64,000 nucleotides of DNA from Niastella sp. (GTDB lineage: Bacteria; Bacteroidota; Bacteroidia; Chitinophagales; Chitinophagaceae). Location: contig JADJVM010000002.1 of NCBI GenBank assembly GCA_016710595.1, forward strand, positions 62,001 to 126,000, written 5' to 3'. The notes under the pieces were generated by a model. That model worked only from the letters and a program-made list of their open reading frames with translations. It was not told where the DNA came from and did not search any database. This document shows, piece by piece, positions 44,759-52,908 of the stretch (position 1 is the stretch's first letter; each line of letters starts with the position of its first letter). Both the position numbers and the translations under genes were made by a program.

Positions 44759-46936
44759 TCAATAATTGGTAACATTCATTTCTGTTCGCCGGTTTTTAGC
44801 CCTTCCGGCTGTGGTATTGTTATCTGCAATGGGGTTTTCTTCACCATGCCCAATAGCGGTAATACGGCCCGCATCAATTCCTTTTTGTAACAAATAATCT
44901 TTTACTGAATTCGCCCTTTTTTCAGATAGCAGCTGGTTCTTAGTTTCATCGCCTTGTGCATCCGTATAGCCATCTACTTGTAATTTTAAGGTAGGGTCTT
45001 CTTTCATTAGCGCCACTACTTCATCTAAAGATTTGTATGATTTGGGCATCAGCTTGAAACTACCGGTTGCATAAAAAATATTTCTTGCGGCTACGTTTAT
45101 TTTTTCAAGTACCTCTTTTTTAATTTCAGGACATCCCTGGTTTTCTTTGGTACCTGCTCTGTCGGGGCATTTATCTTCTTCATCGTTAATACCATCTCCA
45201 TCGGTATCGGGTATGGGGCAGCCATTGTATTTAGCTAAACCAGCTACAGTAGGGCATTTATCCTCTTCATCGTTAATGCCATCGCCATCGGTATCGGGTA
45301 TGGGGCAGCCATTGTATTTGGCTAAACCAGCTACAGTAGGGCATTTATCTTCCTCATCGTTAATGCCATCTCCATCGGTATCGGGTATGGGGCAACCATT
45401 GTATTTGGCTAAACCAGCTACAGTAGGGCATTTATCTTCTTCATCGTTAATGCCATCGCCATCGGTATCTACAATTTTAGGAGCTTCTGCAATGGGGGCT
45501 TCTTTTACTTTTTTCTTTTTTTGCAGCATGCCAAAACGTAAACCGGTATGTATATCCACATGTTTGGTTTTGCCACTTATTAAAGTTGAAAGAATAGAAC
45601 CAGATCCAATAAAAAATGGCCCTCCTCTTAATGAAATGCCTGAATTAAAACCGGAAATATTATTATAACTTATGGGCAGGTAAGCGCCAAAACTTTTCCC
45701 CTCATATCGTGGCGTTACCATAATATAATGTGCAGCATGCGTTTTCCTGGCATTGCTGCTACCCTGGTTTACAGCGAACATGCCGCCCAGGTTTACAAAA
45801 AAACCTTTATTGAAATTATAATCAAATGAAGCAGTGATAGAAGTAGGTAAACTAAAAGTATAACTACTGCCATCAGAAGATGTTTTTGTGATCATCGGGC
45901 TGGCCGCATCCAGTGCATGAGAAATGTCAGAGAAATCACTAATGTCTTCAAAACGGTTTAGCATTAAAGTGTCTTGCCCATTCGGGTTAAGCGCTGTATT
46001 TAAAGTATAGGAGCCATGATCTTTACTGTTTTTATATTTTATAGAACCCAGGTCGTGTACAGCCAGTTCTAATTTATATTTATATTTATTTAAATCTTTT
46101 CTAAAACTGTTGTCTGCATTATTATAAGATCCATAGTCTGGCCTGTATTCATACACAACACCAAGATCTGCACCAATACCTGATCCGTTTGCTTTAATTT
46201 TAAAATCATCATAACTACTTAACCCGGCAGAGCCATAAGAAATGTTTCCAGTGGTACTTCTTAATATTTTATCTTCAAAAAAGTTTTCATCTAATGTGCC
46301 TTTCAGGTTCGATAAACCAATATACCCCGACCCGGCGCCCATTAAATACTTTAATGTAATTCCGCCCTTAAAAAAATGTTGTTTATTATTTGAAATTACA
46401 TGGCCAAAACTCAACCCGAATTCTGACCATAAATTTGAAGAGATGATGAATTTGTCCTGGTTTAATGCTGTAGGATAAGTGATAGGGCTATTATCATCTT
46501 CCAACGCATTTAATAAGGTGCCTGGTAGTTTATCAATATTAATCATGGAGCGGGCTCTTGTAGTAATGGCAAAACTATTTTGGGAATTTATATTGAACAT
46601 AAACGAAGGGCCAAATACATCAAAATCTGCCATGATGTTTGCATTCTTACCTACCCGGCGGTCAAGAAAGGCATCCAGGCTATCGCCATTTATTAGGCTG
46701 GAAAGACCTTTTACCTTAAGGGTAGCATAATCATTGGCCAGCGTAGCATTTAGCGATACCAGGTTAACATCCCACCGGTACCGGCTGTCTGCAATATTCG
46801 CCGGATTAAAAAACACCCCGTTTATACCTGTGAAATTTCCGGTACTGTAACCGGCATAATTTTGAGCATCTGCACTTATTGCAAATACCATAACGGTAAT
46901 GAATGAAAAGATTTTTTTCAACATTGAAGTTTTCAT
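44759..46936 (-). CDS. OmpA-family protein with TSP3 calcium-binding repeats
   Basis: 725 residues from MKTSMLKKIFSFITVMV. Parts in order: signal peptide ending ISADAQ; a large beta-rich region of about 470 residues resembling the DUF5723 outer-membrane barrel (NYAGYSTGNFTGINGVFFNPANIADSRYRWDV); four thrombospondin-type-3 units with DTDGDGINDEEDKCP; and a C-terminal OmpA domain (YATGSFKLMPKSYKSLDEV, VDGYTDAQGDETKNQLLSEKRA, NRRTEMNV). It should link the outer membrane to peptidoglycan, with the TSP3 units as a calcium-stiffened spacer. Three 29-residue units are almost identical in protein and DNA. A longer start at 47014 lies inside the upstream gene and was rejected. Confidence 0.88.
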   Translation of the reverse strand: MKTSMLKKIFSFITVMVFAISADAQNYAGYSTGNFTGINGVFFNPANIADSRYRWDVNLVSLNATLANDYATLKVKGLSSLINGDSLDAFLDRRVGKNANIMADFDVFGPSFMFNINSQNSFAITTRARSMINIDKLPGTLLNALEDDNSPITYPTALNQDKFIISSNLWSEFGLSFGHVISNNKQHFFKGGITLKYLMGAGSGYIGLSNLKGTLDENFFEDKILRSTTGNISYGSAGLSSYDDFKIKANGSGIGADLGVVYEYRPDYGSYNNADNSFRKDLNKYKYKLELAVHDLGSIKYKNSKDHGSYTLNTALNPNGQDTLMLNRFEDISDFSDISHALDAASPMITKTSSDGSSYTFSLPTSITASFDYNFNKGFFVNLGGMFAVNQGSSNARKTHAAHYIMVTPRYEGKSFGAYLPISYNNISGFNSGISLRGGPFFIGSGSILSTLISGKTKHVDIHTGLRFGMLQKKKKVKEAPIAEAPKIVDTDGDGINDEEDKCPTVAGLAKYNGCPIPDTDGDGINDEEDKCPTVAGLAKYNGCPIPDTDGDGINDEEDKCPTVAGLAKYNGCPIPDTDGDGINDEEDKCPDRAGTKENQGCPEIKKEVLEKINVAARNIFYATGSFKLMPKSYKSLDEVVALMKEDPTLKLQVDGYTDAQGDETKNQLLSEKRANSVKDYLLQKGIDAGRITAIGHGEENPIADNNTTAGRAKNRRTEMNVTNY
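45211..45471. repeat. Three 87-bp tandem repeats within the OmpA/TSP3 gene
   Basis: Units begin at 45211, 45298 and 45385, exactly 87 bases apart and nearly identical, with only synonymous differences (for example tttagc/tttggc and tcctct/tcttcc). Each unit encodes 29 residues of one TSP3 module. A partial, diverged copy lies before 45211. The exact multiple of three keeps the frame, so unit number can change by slippage or recombination without breaking the protein. Confidence 0.9.
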
Positions 46937-46952
46937 GAATTTAGTTTGAGGT

Positions 46953-47498
46953 TTAATTTTCTTTTGTTGTTTTATCTCCTGTAAACCACTGTTCTTTATT
47001 TTTAAAGAGAACATTAAAAGTGGTTAAGGATCCATAGCAACGGGTTATGTATTGTTGTAAGTTTACTTTGTCTTCGTCTGAAAGTTGCTTATGGCTGTTG
47101 ATGTTTTGCTCCAACACTCTTAGCCGGTCCCTGAGCATAACTATTTTATGAAAGAAATCTTCAATAGGGAGATCTTTTGGTTTTAAATTTTTATCGGCAG
47201 GTTGCAGGCTAAGGGTTCCTCCCGTCCAGCGATCGCCCAACGCAACATCTTCCTGAATGCCTCCCCAAAGCCGCAAAATTTTTAATAATGATTTTTCAGC
47301 TTCAGCAAGGGTCTCTATTTCTGCTGTAACATTTTCAGGAATAATCTCATCTAATTGTTCATCTGTTTTATCAATTTCTTTAATGCCTATATTAATAAAT
47401 GAGATTAAATAACTGGCATACCGAATACCAACAATTACACCGGGGCCATAAAGGGTATGTTGTAAACGGGTGCCAATACCTAAAGTAGTTTGGTCCAT
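46953..47498 (-). CDS. Protein with a possible Tudor-like N-terminal segment, function unknown
   Basis: 181 residues. The first ~45 residues, GTRLQHTLYGPGVIVGIRYASYLISFINIGIKEI, resemble the small beta-barrel (Tudor-like/CarD-like) segment at the C-terminus of UvrD/PcrA helicases, which contacts RNA polymerase. The rest is helical, with EIETLAEAEKSLLKILRLWG and a C-terminal YGSLTTFNVLFKN. No signal peptide. It lies just upstream of the OmpA/TSP3 gene on the same strand (16 bases from its start), so the two may be co-transcribed. The function is not known. Confidence 0.65.
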   Translation of the reverse strand: MDQTTLGIGTRLQHTLYGPGVIVGIRYASYLISFINIGIKEIDKTDEQLDEIIPENVTAEIETLAEAEKSLLKILRLWGGIQEDVALGDRWTGGTLSLQPADKNLKPKDLPIEDFFHKIVMLRDRLRVLEQNINSHKQLSDEDKVNLQQYITRCYGSLTTFNVLFKNKEQWFTGDKTTKEN

Positions 47499-47519
47499 TT
47501 GTATAAATTAATTATTAAT

Positions 47520-47527
47520 CAAATATA
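47520..47527 (-). promoter_or_regulatory. -7 promoter element for the 181-residue gene and OmpA/TSP3 gene
   Basis: On the minus strand the sequence reads TATATTTG, matching TAnnTTTG, 21 bases before the ATG at 47498. No -33 TTTG is evident. The sugar dehydrogenase gene ends 60 bases upstream, so a separate promoter here is reasonable. Confidence 0.4.
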
Positions 47528-47586
47528 AGATTGATTAAATAAAAAGATTTGTATTATTTTTTTTAATAAACTGGTAATGCAGTATT

Positions 47587-48828
47587 TTATTGCCTGCTTA
47601 TTTTAATAAATAATCCCGAATCGGTAATGGTATATACGGCTCCATTGGAGGATGCCAATACATCCCGGAACCTTTCATTTTTGTCGGCCAGAAGCCGCTC
47701 TTCACCAATCACTTTATTATTTTGTATTTGAAGTCTTATAATATGCTGGCCACTCAGGCAACCAATAAACAAGTTGTTTTTCCACTCGGGAATTTGATTG
47801 CTGCTGTAAAAGCTGCAGCCACTGGGCGATATAGAAGGGTCCCAGTAATAAACAGGCTGTTCCATTCCCTGCTTTTGTGTGATCGCTTCACCAATTTTGT
47901 TTCCATTATACTCAAGCCCATAAGTGATGGTAGGCCAGCCGTAATTATTTCCGGCTTTTATAATGTTTAATTCATCGCCACCATAAGGGCCAAATTCAGT
48001 TTCCCAAAGTTCACCTGTTTGAGGATGTATGGCCAGTCCCTGCGCATTTCTAATACCATACGCATAAATTTCGGGCAATGCTTTTGTATCATTTATAAAT
48101 GGGTTACCCGGAGCAGGGTTGCCATCCTTTGTAATTTTAAAGATTTTTCCAAGGCCACTTGTAAGCCATTGTGCCTGTTTGCGGCCTTCTAAAATTGATC
48201 GCTCACCGGTGCTTACAAAAAGATTTCCTGTACTATCAAATACTAAGCGGGAGCCAAAATGTAAATTACTTTTTAAAGAAGGATACACCCTGAAAATAAC
48301 GGTTACATCCTCCATCTTTTTTTCATCTGATGATAATTTTCCTTTTGCTACAGCAGTGTGATTCCCTTTTTCATCAGCTTCAGAAAATGACCAATAAATC
48401 ATCCTGTTTTTTTCAAACTGCAGATCAATTGCAATCCCCAGCAGCCCGCCTTGCCCTTTATCATCTACCGGCGGAATCCCATTAATTTTTTGTAGCTGCA
48501 TTCCATTTTCAGCCAGCAGGTAAATGAATCCTGATTTTTCTGTAATCAGGAAGCGCCCATCGGGTAATTGCGCCATTCCCCAGGGACGCCCCAGGTCCTT
48601 TGCCAAAATTTTGGATGTATAAGCTGTGTGGGTTTTTATTGAGCTAACCCTTGTTTGGTCTTCAAAAGCCGGGCTGTAAGTAGTATTGTGAGGCTTTGTT
48701 TCTACCGGGTTGTTTGGAAAGGGCTGTTTTTTGTTGGAAGTAGCTGCCTGTTTTTTTTGTGTAGTTTGTTGTCCACATCCCATGATGCTGATAAAATAGA
48801 TAAAAATAAAACAGGGGTACCACTTCAT
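47587..48828 (-). CDS. PQQ-type soluble aldose/sorbosone dehydrogenase, lipoprotein
   Basis: 413 residues. The N-terminus is a lipoprotein signal (YFISIMGCGQQ). The six-bladed propeller of the glucose/sorbosone dehydrogenase family is recognisable from LGRPWGMAQLPDGRFLITEKSG, QGGLLGIAID, the catalytic-His region HFGSRLVFDSTGNLFVSTGER and AYGIRNAQGLAIHPQTGELWETEFGPYGGDELNI. Members oxidise sugars with pyrroloquinoline quinone. Whether this organism makes PQQ cannot be seen here. Expected at the membrane or in the periplasm. It stands 71 bases downstream of an unrelated lipoprotein gene. Confidence 0.88.
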   Translation of the reverse strand: MKWYPCFIFIYFISIMGCGQQTTQKKQAATSNKKQPFPNNPVETKPHNTTYSPAFEDQTRVSSIKTHTAYTSKILAKDLGRPWGMAQLPDGRFLITEKSGFIYLLAENGMQLQKINGIPPVDDKGQGGLLGIAIDLQFEKNRMIYWSFSEADEKGNHTAVAKGKLSSDEKKMEDVTVIFRVYPSLKSNLHFGSRLVFDSTGNLFVSTGERSILEGRKQAQWLTSGLGKIFKITKDGNPAPGNPFINDTKALPEIYAYGIRNAQGLAIHPQTGELWETEFGPYGGDELNIIKAGNNYGWPTITYGLEYNGNKIGEAITQKQGMEQPVYYWDPSISPSGCSFYSSNQIPEWKNNLFIGCLSGQHIIRLQIQNNKVIGEERLLADKNERFRDVLASSNGAVYTITDSGLFIKISRQ

Positions 48829-48899
48829 AATTAATTAATTGTAAAAGGCCTAAGGATAATCCAACCAAATGAAAAATATTTTATAACCCAAAATATATT

Positions 48900-49574
48900 T
48901 TAAAAATTTGATGATTTTAATAATGTTACCATATCGGTATGGCTTGTGATACCCAGGTAATCCAGGTCAATTAAAGAACTACTTTCAATCAATCCGTAGC
49001 CGGGTGCATAATAACTTTGAATATTACTGGTAAGGCTATTACTGGGAATAGCAGAAGCTGAAACAGTGGTTTTAATCTGTATCACATGCGAATATGCTTT
49101 TCCAAGAACGGTACGGCTAAGTTCGGTTCCTACCACGGTATTATTTAATGTTGCAGTAATGGGAACCCCTGAAAAATTAATATTAAAATTTTGATCCCAA
49201 CCGGAACCAACGGCTACATTCGTTTTTAAATAAAGTACTTCTGCGAGGCTACCACCTAATTCGGTAGGTAAGGCACGCAGGTTGTAATAATCATTACCCG
49301 AAACAGCATAATATTCTGAACCCTGGGTAGCAGAATTGATAAATACATGATAATTGCGGCTGCTTACACTACTATCCCGGTTGGTAGAAGTAATGGTATA
49401 TTCAGTAACAACCGGTGTACCCGTACTATTATCTGTATTTTGATAAGTTCTTGCCTCATTTGCATTGAGAGACATATAACTGCCTGGTGTTTGATTTTGT
49501 GGGGTATCGTCCTTTTTTGAACAGGATGATGCTGCAAAAACGGTTAGAGCGAGGATTAATATTGACTTTTTCAT
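48900..49574 (-). CDS. Lipoprotein of unknown function
   Basis: 224 residues. The lipobox is ILALTVFAASSCSKKDD. The mature protein is rich in Ser/Thr/Asn and beta strands, for example ARTYQNTDNSTGTPVVTEYTITSTN, and ends with IDYLGITSHTDMVTLLKSSNF-like residues. No catalytic motif is visible. Such proteins in Bacteroidota usually sit in the outer membrane facing either side. It is divergent from infA with about 85 bases between, and it breaks the usual ribosomal gene string. Confidence 0.72.
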   Translation of the reverse strand: MKKSILILALTVFAASSCSKKDDTPQNQTPGSYMSLNANEARTYQNTDNSTGTPVVTEYTITSTNRDSSVSSRNYHVFINSATQGSEYYAVSGNDYYNLRALPTELGGSLAEVLYLKTNVAVGSGWDQNFNINFSGVPITATLNNTVVGTELSRTVLGKAYSHVIQIKTTVSASAIPSNSLTSNIQSYYAPGYGLIESSSLIDLDYLGITSHTDMVTLLKSSNF

Positions 49575-49637
49575 AAAATATTTAATTTTTAGGCACTAAT
49601 ATCCGCTTTTTTTGCGAATAAATTAAATATTTCTCCC

Positions 49638-49645
49638 TATCTTTG
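49638..49645 (+). promoter_or_regulatory. -7 promoter element for the alpha operon
   Basis: TATCTTTG matches TAnnTTTG, 14 bases before the infA ATG. A TTTG at 49611-49614 is 23 bases upstream, slightly wider than the usual spacing. Because a divergent gene lies directly upstream, infA must have its own promoter, which strengthens the call. Confidence 0.5.
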
Positions 49646-49658
49646 CGCTCCGAAAATT

Positions 49659-49877
49659 ATGGCTAAACAGGCATTAATCAAACAAGATGGTACGATAATA
49701 GAAGCATTGAGTAATGCTATGTTTAAAGTAAAACTGGAGAATGGCCACGAAATATTGGCCACCATTTCAGGAAAAATGAGGATGCATTACATCCGTATTT
49801 TACCTGGCGATAAAGTAGGGGTAGAGATGAGCCCTTATGATTTAACGAGGGGCCGGATCATTTTCAGGTATAAATAA
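49659..49877 (+). CDS. infA: Translation initiation factor IF-1
   Basis: 72 residues, exactly the usual length. The S1-like OB fold shows KQDGTIIEALSNAMFKVKLENGHEILATISGKMRMHYIRILPGDKV and ends DLTRGRIIFRYK. IF-1 binds the ribosomal A site with IF-2 and IF-3 during initiation. It heads the alpha ribosomal operon here and is followed 47 bases later by rpmJ. Confidence 0.97.
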   Translation: MAKQALIKQDGTIIEALSNAMFKVKLENGHEILATISGKMRMHYIRILPGDKVGVEMSPYDLTRGRIIFRYK

Positions 49878-49924
49878 AAAATATTTTTTTAGATAACTAA
49901 AGTATAACAAGTAAAACAGAAATC

Positions 49925-50041
49925 ATGAAGGTAAGAGCTTCAATAAAAAAACGCAGTGTAGATTGCAAGATTGTGAGGAGAAAGGGGCGCCTGTATGTAA
50001 TCAACAAAAAGAATCCACGCTTTAAACAAAAGCAAGGGTAA
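49925..50041 (+). CDS. rpmJ: 50S ribosomal protein L36
   Basis: 38 residues, translated directly from the sequence: it begins MKVRASIKKRSVDC, continues KIVRRKGRLYVINKKNPRFKQ and ends KQG. This is a typical L36. Of the four zinc-ligand positions in zinc-type L36, only the Cys in VDC is clearly kept, and a VINKKN segment stands where the later Cys would be, so it looks like the zinc-independent (C-minus) form. It lies between infA and rpsM in the standard order. Confidence 0.93.
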   Translation: MKVRASIKKRSVDCKIVRRKGRLYVINKKNPRFKQKQG

Positions 50042-50077
50042 TTGTAATTTTTAAATTATTTAATCTTAATATTTAAT

Positions 50078-50458
50078 ATGGCTCGTATTGCCGGTATAGA
50101 TTTACCAAAAAATAAAAGAGGAGAAATTGGGCTTACTTATATATATGGTATTGGCCCTTCTACTGCTAAGTATATTTTAACCAAAGCAGGAATTGATGTA
50201 AATAAAAAAGTGAACCAGTGGAATGATGATGAGCAAACGGCCATTCGTAACATCATCAATAGTGAGTTTAAAACAGAAGGCGCTTTAAGGAGTGAAACCC
50301 AAATGAGCATTAAGCGTTTACTTGATATTGCCTGCTACCGGGGTATCCGCCATCGTAAAGGATTGCCGGTACGTGGCCAGCGTACCCGTACAAACAGCCG
50401 TACCCGTAAAGGAAAACGTAAAACAGTTGCGGGTAAAAAGAAAGTGGCTAAAAAATAA
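50078..50458 (+). CDS. rpsM: 30S ribosomal protein S13
   Basis: 126 residues. MARIAGIDLPKNKRGEIGLTYIYGIG at the N-terminus and RGIRHRKGLPVRGQRTRTNSRTRKG at the C-terminus are the conserved S13 blocks. The basic tail (KRKTVAGKKKVAKK) is usual. It contacts 16S rRNA and the P-site tRNA in the 30S head. It is followed by an unusually long, structured 167-base spacer before rpsK. Confidence 0.97.
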   Translation: MARIAGIDLPKNKRGEIGLTYIYGIGPSTAKYILTKAGIDVNKKVNQWNDDEQTAIRNIINSEFKTEGALRSETQMSIKRLLDIACYRGIRHRKGLPVRGQRTRTNSRTRKGKRKTVAGKKKVAKK

Positions 50459-50625
50459 TTTGAGTAATGGATTTTTACTTTGGCTTTGCCAGGAATATAA
50501 ATCCATTTTCAATATACGGCTTGATTTTTCAGCACCAGCGCCGGATCGTGTAAGCCCACAGGAGGGTTGGTACTGTTCGATAGAAATATCGGGTTTATTT
50601 TTAAAGATTACCTATTTATTAAGTT
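50459..50625 (+). ncRNA. Structured spacer between rpsM and rpsK, possible cis-regulatory RNA
   Basis: Within this 167-base spacer, AATGGATTT (50466-50474) pairs perfectly with AAATCCATT (50499-50507). The enclosed TGGC-TTT-GCCA makes a second, inner stem. A third hairpin, CGATA-GAAA-TATCG (50578-50591), has a GNRA tetraloop. None is followed by a T-run, so terminators are unlikely. Possible roles are ribosomal-protein feedback, transcript processing or stability. Function is inference, while the stems are seen directly. Confidence 0.4.
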
Positions 50626-51033
50626 ATGGCAAAAGCACAAGGCGCTAAAACAGGAAAAGCAGCCGCTAAAAAAAGAGTAGTAAAAGTAGATGCACATGGC
50701 GATGCACACATTGTAGCCAGTTTCAACAACATCATCATTAGTTTAACCAACAAACAAGGCCAGATTATTTCATGGTCTTCTGCCGGTAAAATGGGCTTTA
50801 AAGGAAGTAAGAAAAATACACCTTATGCAGCTCAAATGGCAGCAGCAGATGCCGCTAAAATTGCATTGGATGCAGGGTTAAAAAGAGTAGATGTATTTGT
50901 GAAAGGCCCCGGCAGTGGCCGTGAAGGTGCTATCCGATCACTATCTCAAAACGGTATTGAAATATCTTCCATTAAAGATATTACGCCAATGCCACACAAT
51001 GGTTGCAGGCCTCCTAAAAAGAGAAGGGTATAA
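50626..51033 (+). CDS. rpsK: 30S ribosomal protein S11
   Basis: 135 residues. Conserved blocks are AHIVASFNNIIISLTNKQGQIISWSSAGKMGFKGSKKNTPYAAQMAA and VFVKGPGSGREGAIRSL, ending TPMPHNGCRPPKKRRV. The N-terminal lysine-rich extension (AKAQGAKTGKAAAKKRVVK) is common in this phylum. S11 forms part of the 30S platform near the mRNA exit. Confidence 0.97.
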   Translation: MAKAQGAKTGKAAAKKRVVKVDAHGDAHIVASFNNIIISLTNKQGQIISWSSAGKMGFKGSKKNTPYAAQMAAADAAKIALDAGLKRVDVFVKGPGSGREGAIRSLSQNGIEISSIKDITPMPHNGCRPPKKRRV

Positions 51034-51064
51034 TTTTTCTGCAGCAATGCAGTTAACAACATAT

Positions 51065-51154
51065 TGAATCGCCATACGATTCATTTTAACAAAGGGTGGA
51101 CAATTCATTTTTTACGATTTTTTACTGATTGTTTCACCGTTACAAAAAAAATCG
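51065..51154 (+). other. Two hairpins in the rpsK-rpsD spacer
   Basis: TGAATCG (51065-51071) and CGATTCA (51077-51083) pair around a 5-base loop. Further on, CGATTTTTT (51115-51123) pairs with AAAAAATCG (51146-51154), whose 3' arm ends 13 bases before the rpsD start at 51168. The second stem could affect access to the rpsD start. Role not known. Confidence 0.45.
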
Positions 51155-51167
51155 AAATGATTAAATT

Positions 51168-51773
51168 ATGGCACGTTACACTGGTCCAAAGACCAAAATC
51201 TCCCGCATATTTGGGGAGCCTATTACAGGGAATGGGAAATGGTTAACTAAAAACAGTAACCCTCCCGGACAGCACGGGGCAACCCGCAAACGTAAAACCT
51301 TAGGTGAATATGCTTTACAGCTTAAAGAAAAGCAAAAGGCAAAATACACTTACGGGTTATTGGAAAAACAATTCCGCAGAACATTTGAAGAAGCCAGCCG
51401 CCAAAAAGGTGTTACCGGCGAAAACCTCATTAAATTATTAGAAGCACGCTTAGATAATACCGTTTTTAGAATGGGTATTGCACCTAGCCGCCAGGCAGCA
51501 CGCCAGTTGGTTAGCCACAAGCATATCACGGTAAATGGCGATGTCTTAAACATTCCATCTTACAGTTGTAAGCCCGGAGATGTGATAGCGTTTAAAAATA
51601 AAAGTGCTGTAAACAGTTCTCTTACTAGTGCTGTAAGAGGTAAAAATCCAAAATTTAATTGGGTTGACTGGAATGAAACTGAATTGAAAGGTACTTTTAT
51701 TACATATCCCGAAAGAGAAAGCGTTCCTGAAAATATTAAGGAATCACTCATTGTGGAATTGTATAGCAAGTAA
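51168..51773 (+). CDS. rpsD: 30S ribosomal protein S4
   Basis: 201 residues. MARYTGPKTKISRIFGEPI is the Bacteroidota-type N-terminus without the zinc-binding Cys cluster. The S4 RNA-binding domain follows (LIKLLEARLDNTVFRMGIAPSRQAARQLVSHKHITVNGDVLNIPSY). S4 nucleates 30S assembly and in E. coli represses the alpha operon. Whether it does so here is unknown, but the flanking spacers contain hairpins that could be targets. Confidence 0.97.
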   Translation: MARYTGPKTKISRIFGEPITGNGKWLTKNSNPPGQHGATRKRKTLGEYALQLKEKQKAKYTYGLLEKQFRRTFEEASRQKGVTGENLIKLLEARLDNTVFRMGIAPSRQAARQLVSHKHITVNGDVLNIPSYSCKPGDVIAFKNKSAVNSSLTSAVRGKNPKFNWVDWNETELKGTFITYPERESVPENIKESLIVELYSK

Positions 51774-51779
51774 TTTACC

Positions 51780-51802
51780 GGCAGCAGCTTATAGTTGTTG
51801 CC
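51780..51802 (+). other. Hairpin in the rpsD-rpoA spacer
   Basis: GGCAGCAGCT (51780-51789) can pair with AGTTGTTGCC (51793-51802) over ten positions, two of them G-U, around a 3-base loop. It starts 7 bases after the S4 stop. No T-run follows, so it is not a simple terminator. Confidence 0.4.
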
Positions 51803-51843
51803 CATAGCATCACATTTAACACTCAAAAAACTAAAAATTTAAT

Positions 51844-52839
51844 ATGGCCATTTTAAATTTTGTAAAACCCGATAAAATTGTTCTTCAAAAAGCAAATGAC
51901 TTTGAAGCCCAGTTTGAATTTCGCCCGCTAGAACCGGGGTATGGTGTAACGATTGGTAATGCGCTTCGCAGGGTATTGCTGAACTCCTTAGAAGGATATG
52001 CCATTACGGGAATCAATATTGCCGGTGCAGATCATGAATTTGCTACCATCAAAGGAATTACCGAAGATGTAACAGAAATAATCCTTAACCTGAAACAGGT
52101 TCGTTTTAAATCGAAAGTAGAAAATGAAGTAAGTAATGAAAAGATTTCACTTTCTATAAAAAATAAAACTGAATTCACAGCAGGTATGATAGGAGAAGCA
52201 TCACCTGCTTTTGAAGTGATGAATCCTGAATTATTGATTTGCACTTTAGACAATACAGCAAAATTAGATATCGAAATTACCATTGGCAAAGGCCGTGGTT
52301 ATGTACCAGCCGAAGAACATAAAGAAAAAAATACCCATTTTGGATATATTCCGGTTGATTCTATTTTTACCCCCATCAAAAATGTACGGTACATTATTGA
52401 AAATACGAGGGTGGAACAACGCACCGATTTTGAAAAATTGGTGATGGAAGTTATTACTGATGGTACCATTCATCCTGAAGAAGCAGTAAAACAGGCCAGC
52501 CGGATTTTAATTCAGCACCTGATGATCATTACAGATGAGAATATCACTTTTGATACTAAAGAAGATAAAAAAGAAGACCTGGTTGACGAACAAACCTTGC
52601 AATTACGCAAAATGCTGAAAACACCATTAGAAGATCTTGATCTTTCTGTACGTGCTTTCAATTGCTTAAAAGCAGCTAAAATAAATTCATTGAGTGAACT
52701 GGTTCAATACGAACAGGAAGACCTGATGAAGTTCCGAAACTTTGGACAAAAATCACTGAGTGAAATAGACCAGGTATTACAAGAAAGAGGTTTAAGCTTT
52801 GGAATGGATTTAAGCAAACTTAAATTAGATGATGAATAA
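51844..52839 (+). CDS. rpoA: DNA-directed RNA polymerase subunit alpha
   Basis: 331 residues. The N-terminal dimerisation domain shows FEFRPLEPGYGVTIGNALRRVLLNSLEGYAIT and KGRGYVPAEEHKEKN. A linker follows, then the C-terminal domain with LSVRAFNCLKAAKINSLSELVQYEQEDLMKFRNFGQKSLSEI. Both domains are complete. It assembles the polymerase core and receives promoter and activator contacts. Position between rpsD and rplQ is standard. Confidence 0.98.
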   Translation: MAILNFVKPDKIVLQKANDFEAQFEFRPLEPGYGVTIGNALRRVLLNSLEGYAITGINIAGADHEFATIKGITEDVTEIILNLKQVRFKSKVENEVSNEKISLSIKNKTEFTAGMIGEASPAFEVMNPELLICTLDNTAKLDIEITIGKGRGYVPAEEHKEKNTHFGYIPVDSIFTPIKNVRYIIENTRVEQRTDFEKLVMEVITDGTIHPEEAVKQASRILIQHLMIITDENITFDTKEDKKEDLVDEQTLQLRKMLKTPLEDLDLSVRAFNCLKAAKINSLSELVQYEQEDLMKFRNFGQKSLSEIDQVLQERGLSFGMDLSKLKLDDE

Positions 52840-52881
52840 GGTCTTTTTGATCTTTCAATAAAAAATATATTTTATCAAGTA

Positions 52882-52908
52882 CCTCACAATTCCTGACCCG
52901 GTGTGAGG
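52882..52908 (+). other. Hairpin in the rpoA-rplQ spacer
   Basis: CCTCACA (52882-52888) pairs perfectly with TGTGAGG (52902-52908) around a 13-base loop, ending 19 bases before the rplQ start. It is not followed by a T-run. Confidence 0.45.

Noticed and set aside
45211..45471. Regularly spaced direct repeats, considered as a CRISPR array
   Set aside because: The units are contiguous, 87 bases long and coding, with no variable spacers.
45147..45668. A 173-codon open frame antisense to the TSP3 repeats with a regular repeated peptide
   Set aside because: It is the reverse-complement shadow of the 87-bp repeats. The low-complexity Ser/Pro pattern follows directly from the DTDGDG coding units.
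50459..50625. Possible tRNA or known riboswitch in the rpsM-rpsK spacer
   Set aside because: No cloverleaf, no GTTCRA-type T-loop and no match to riboswitch cores that I know. Kept only as a structured spacer.
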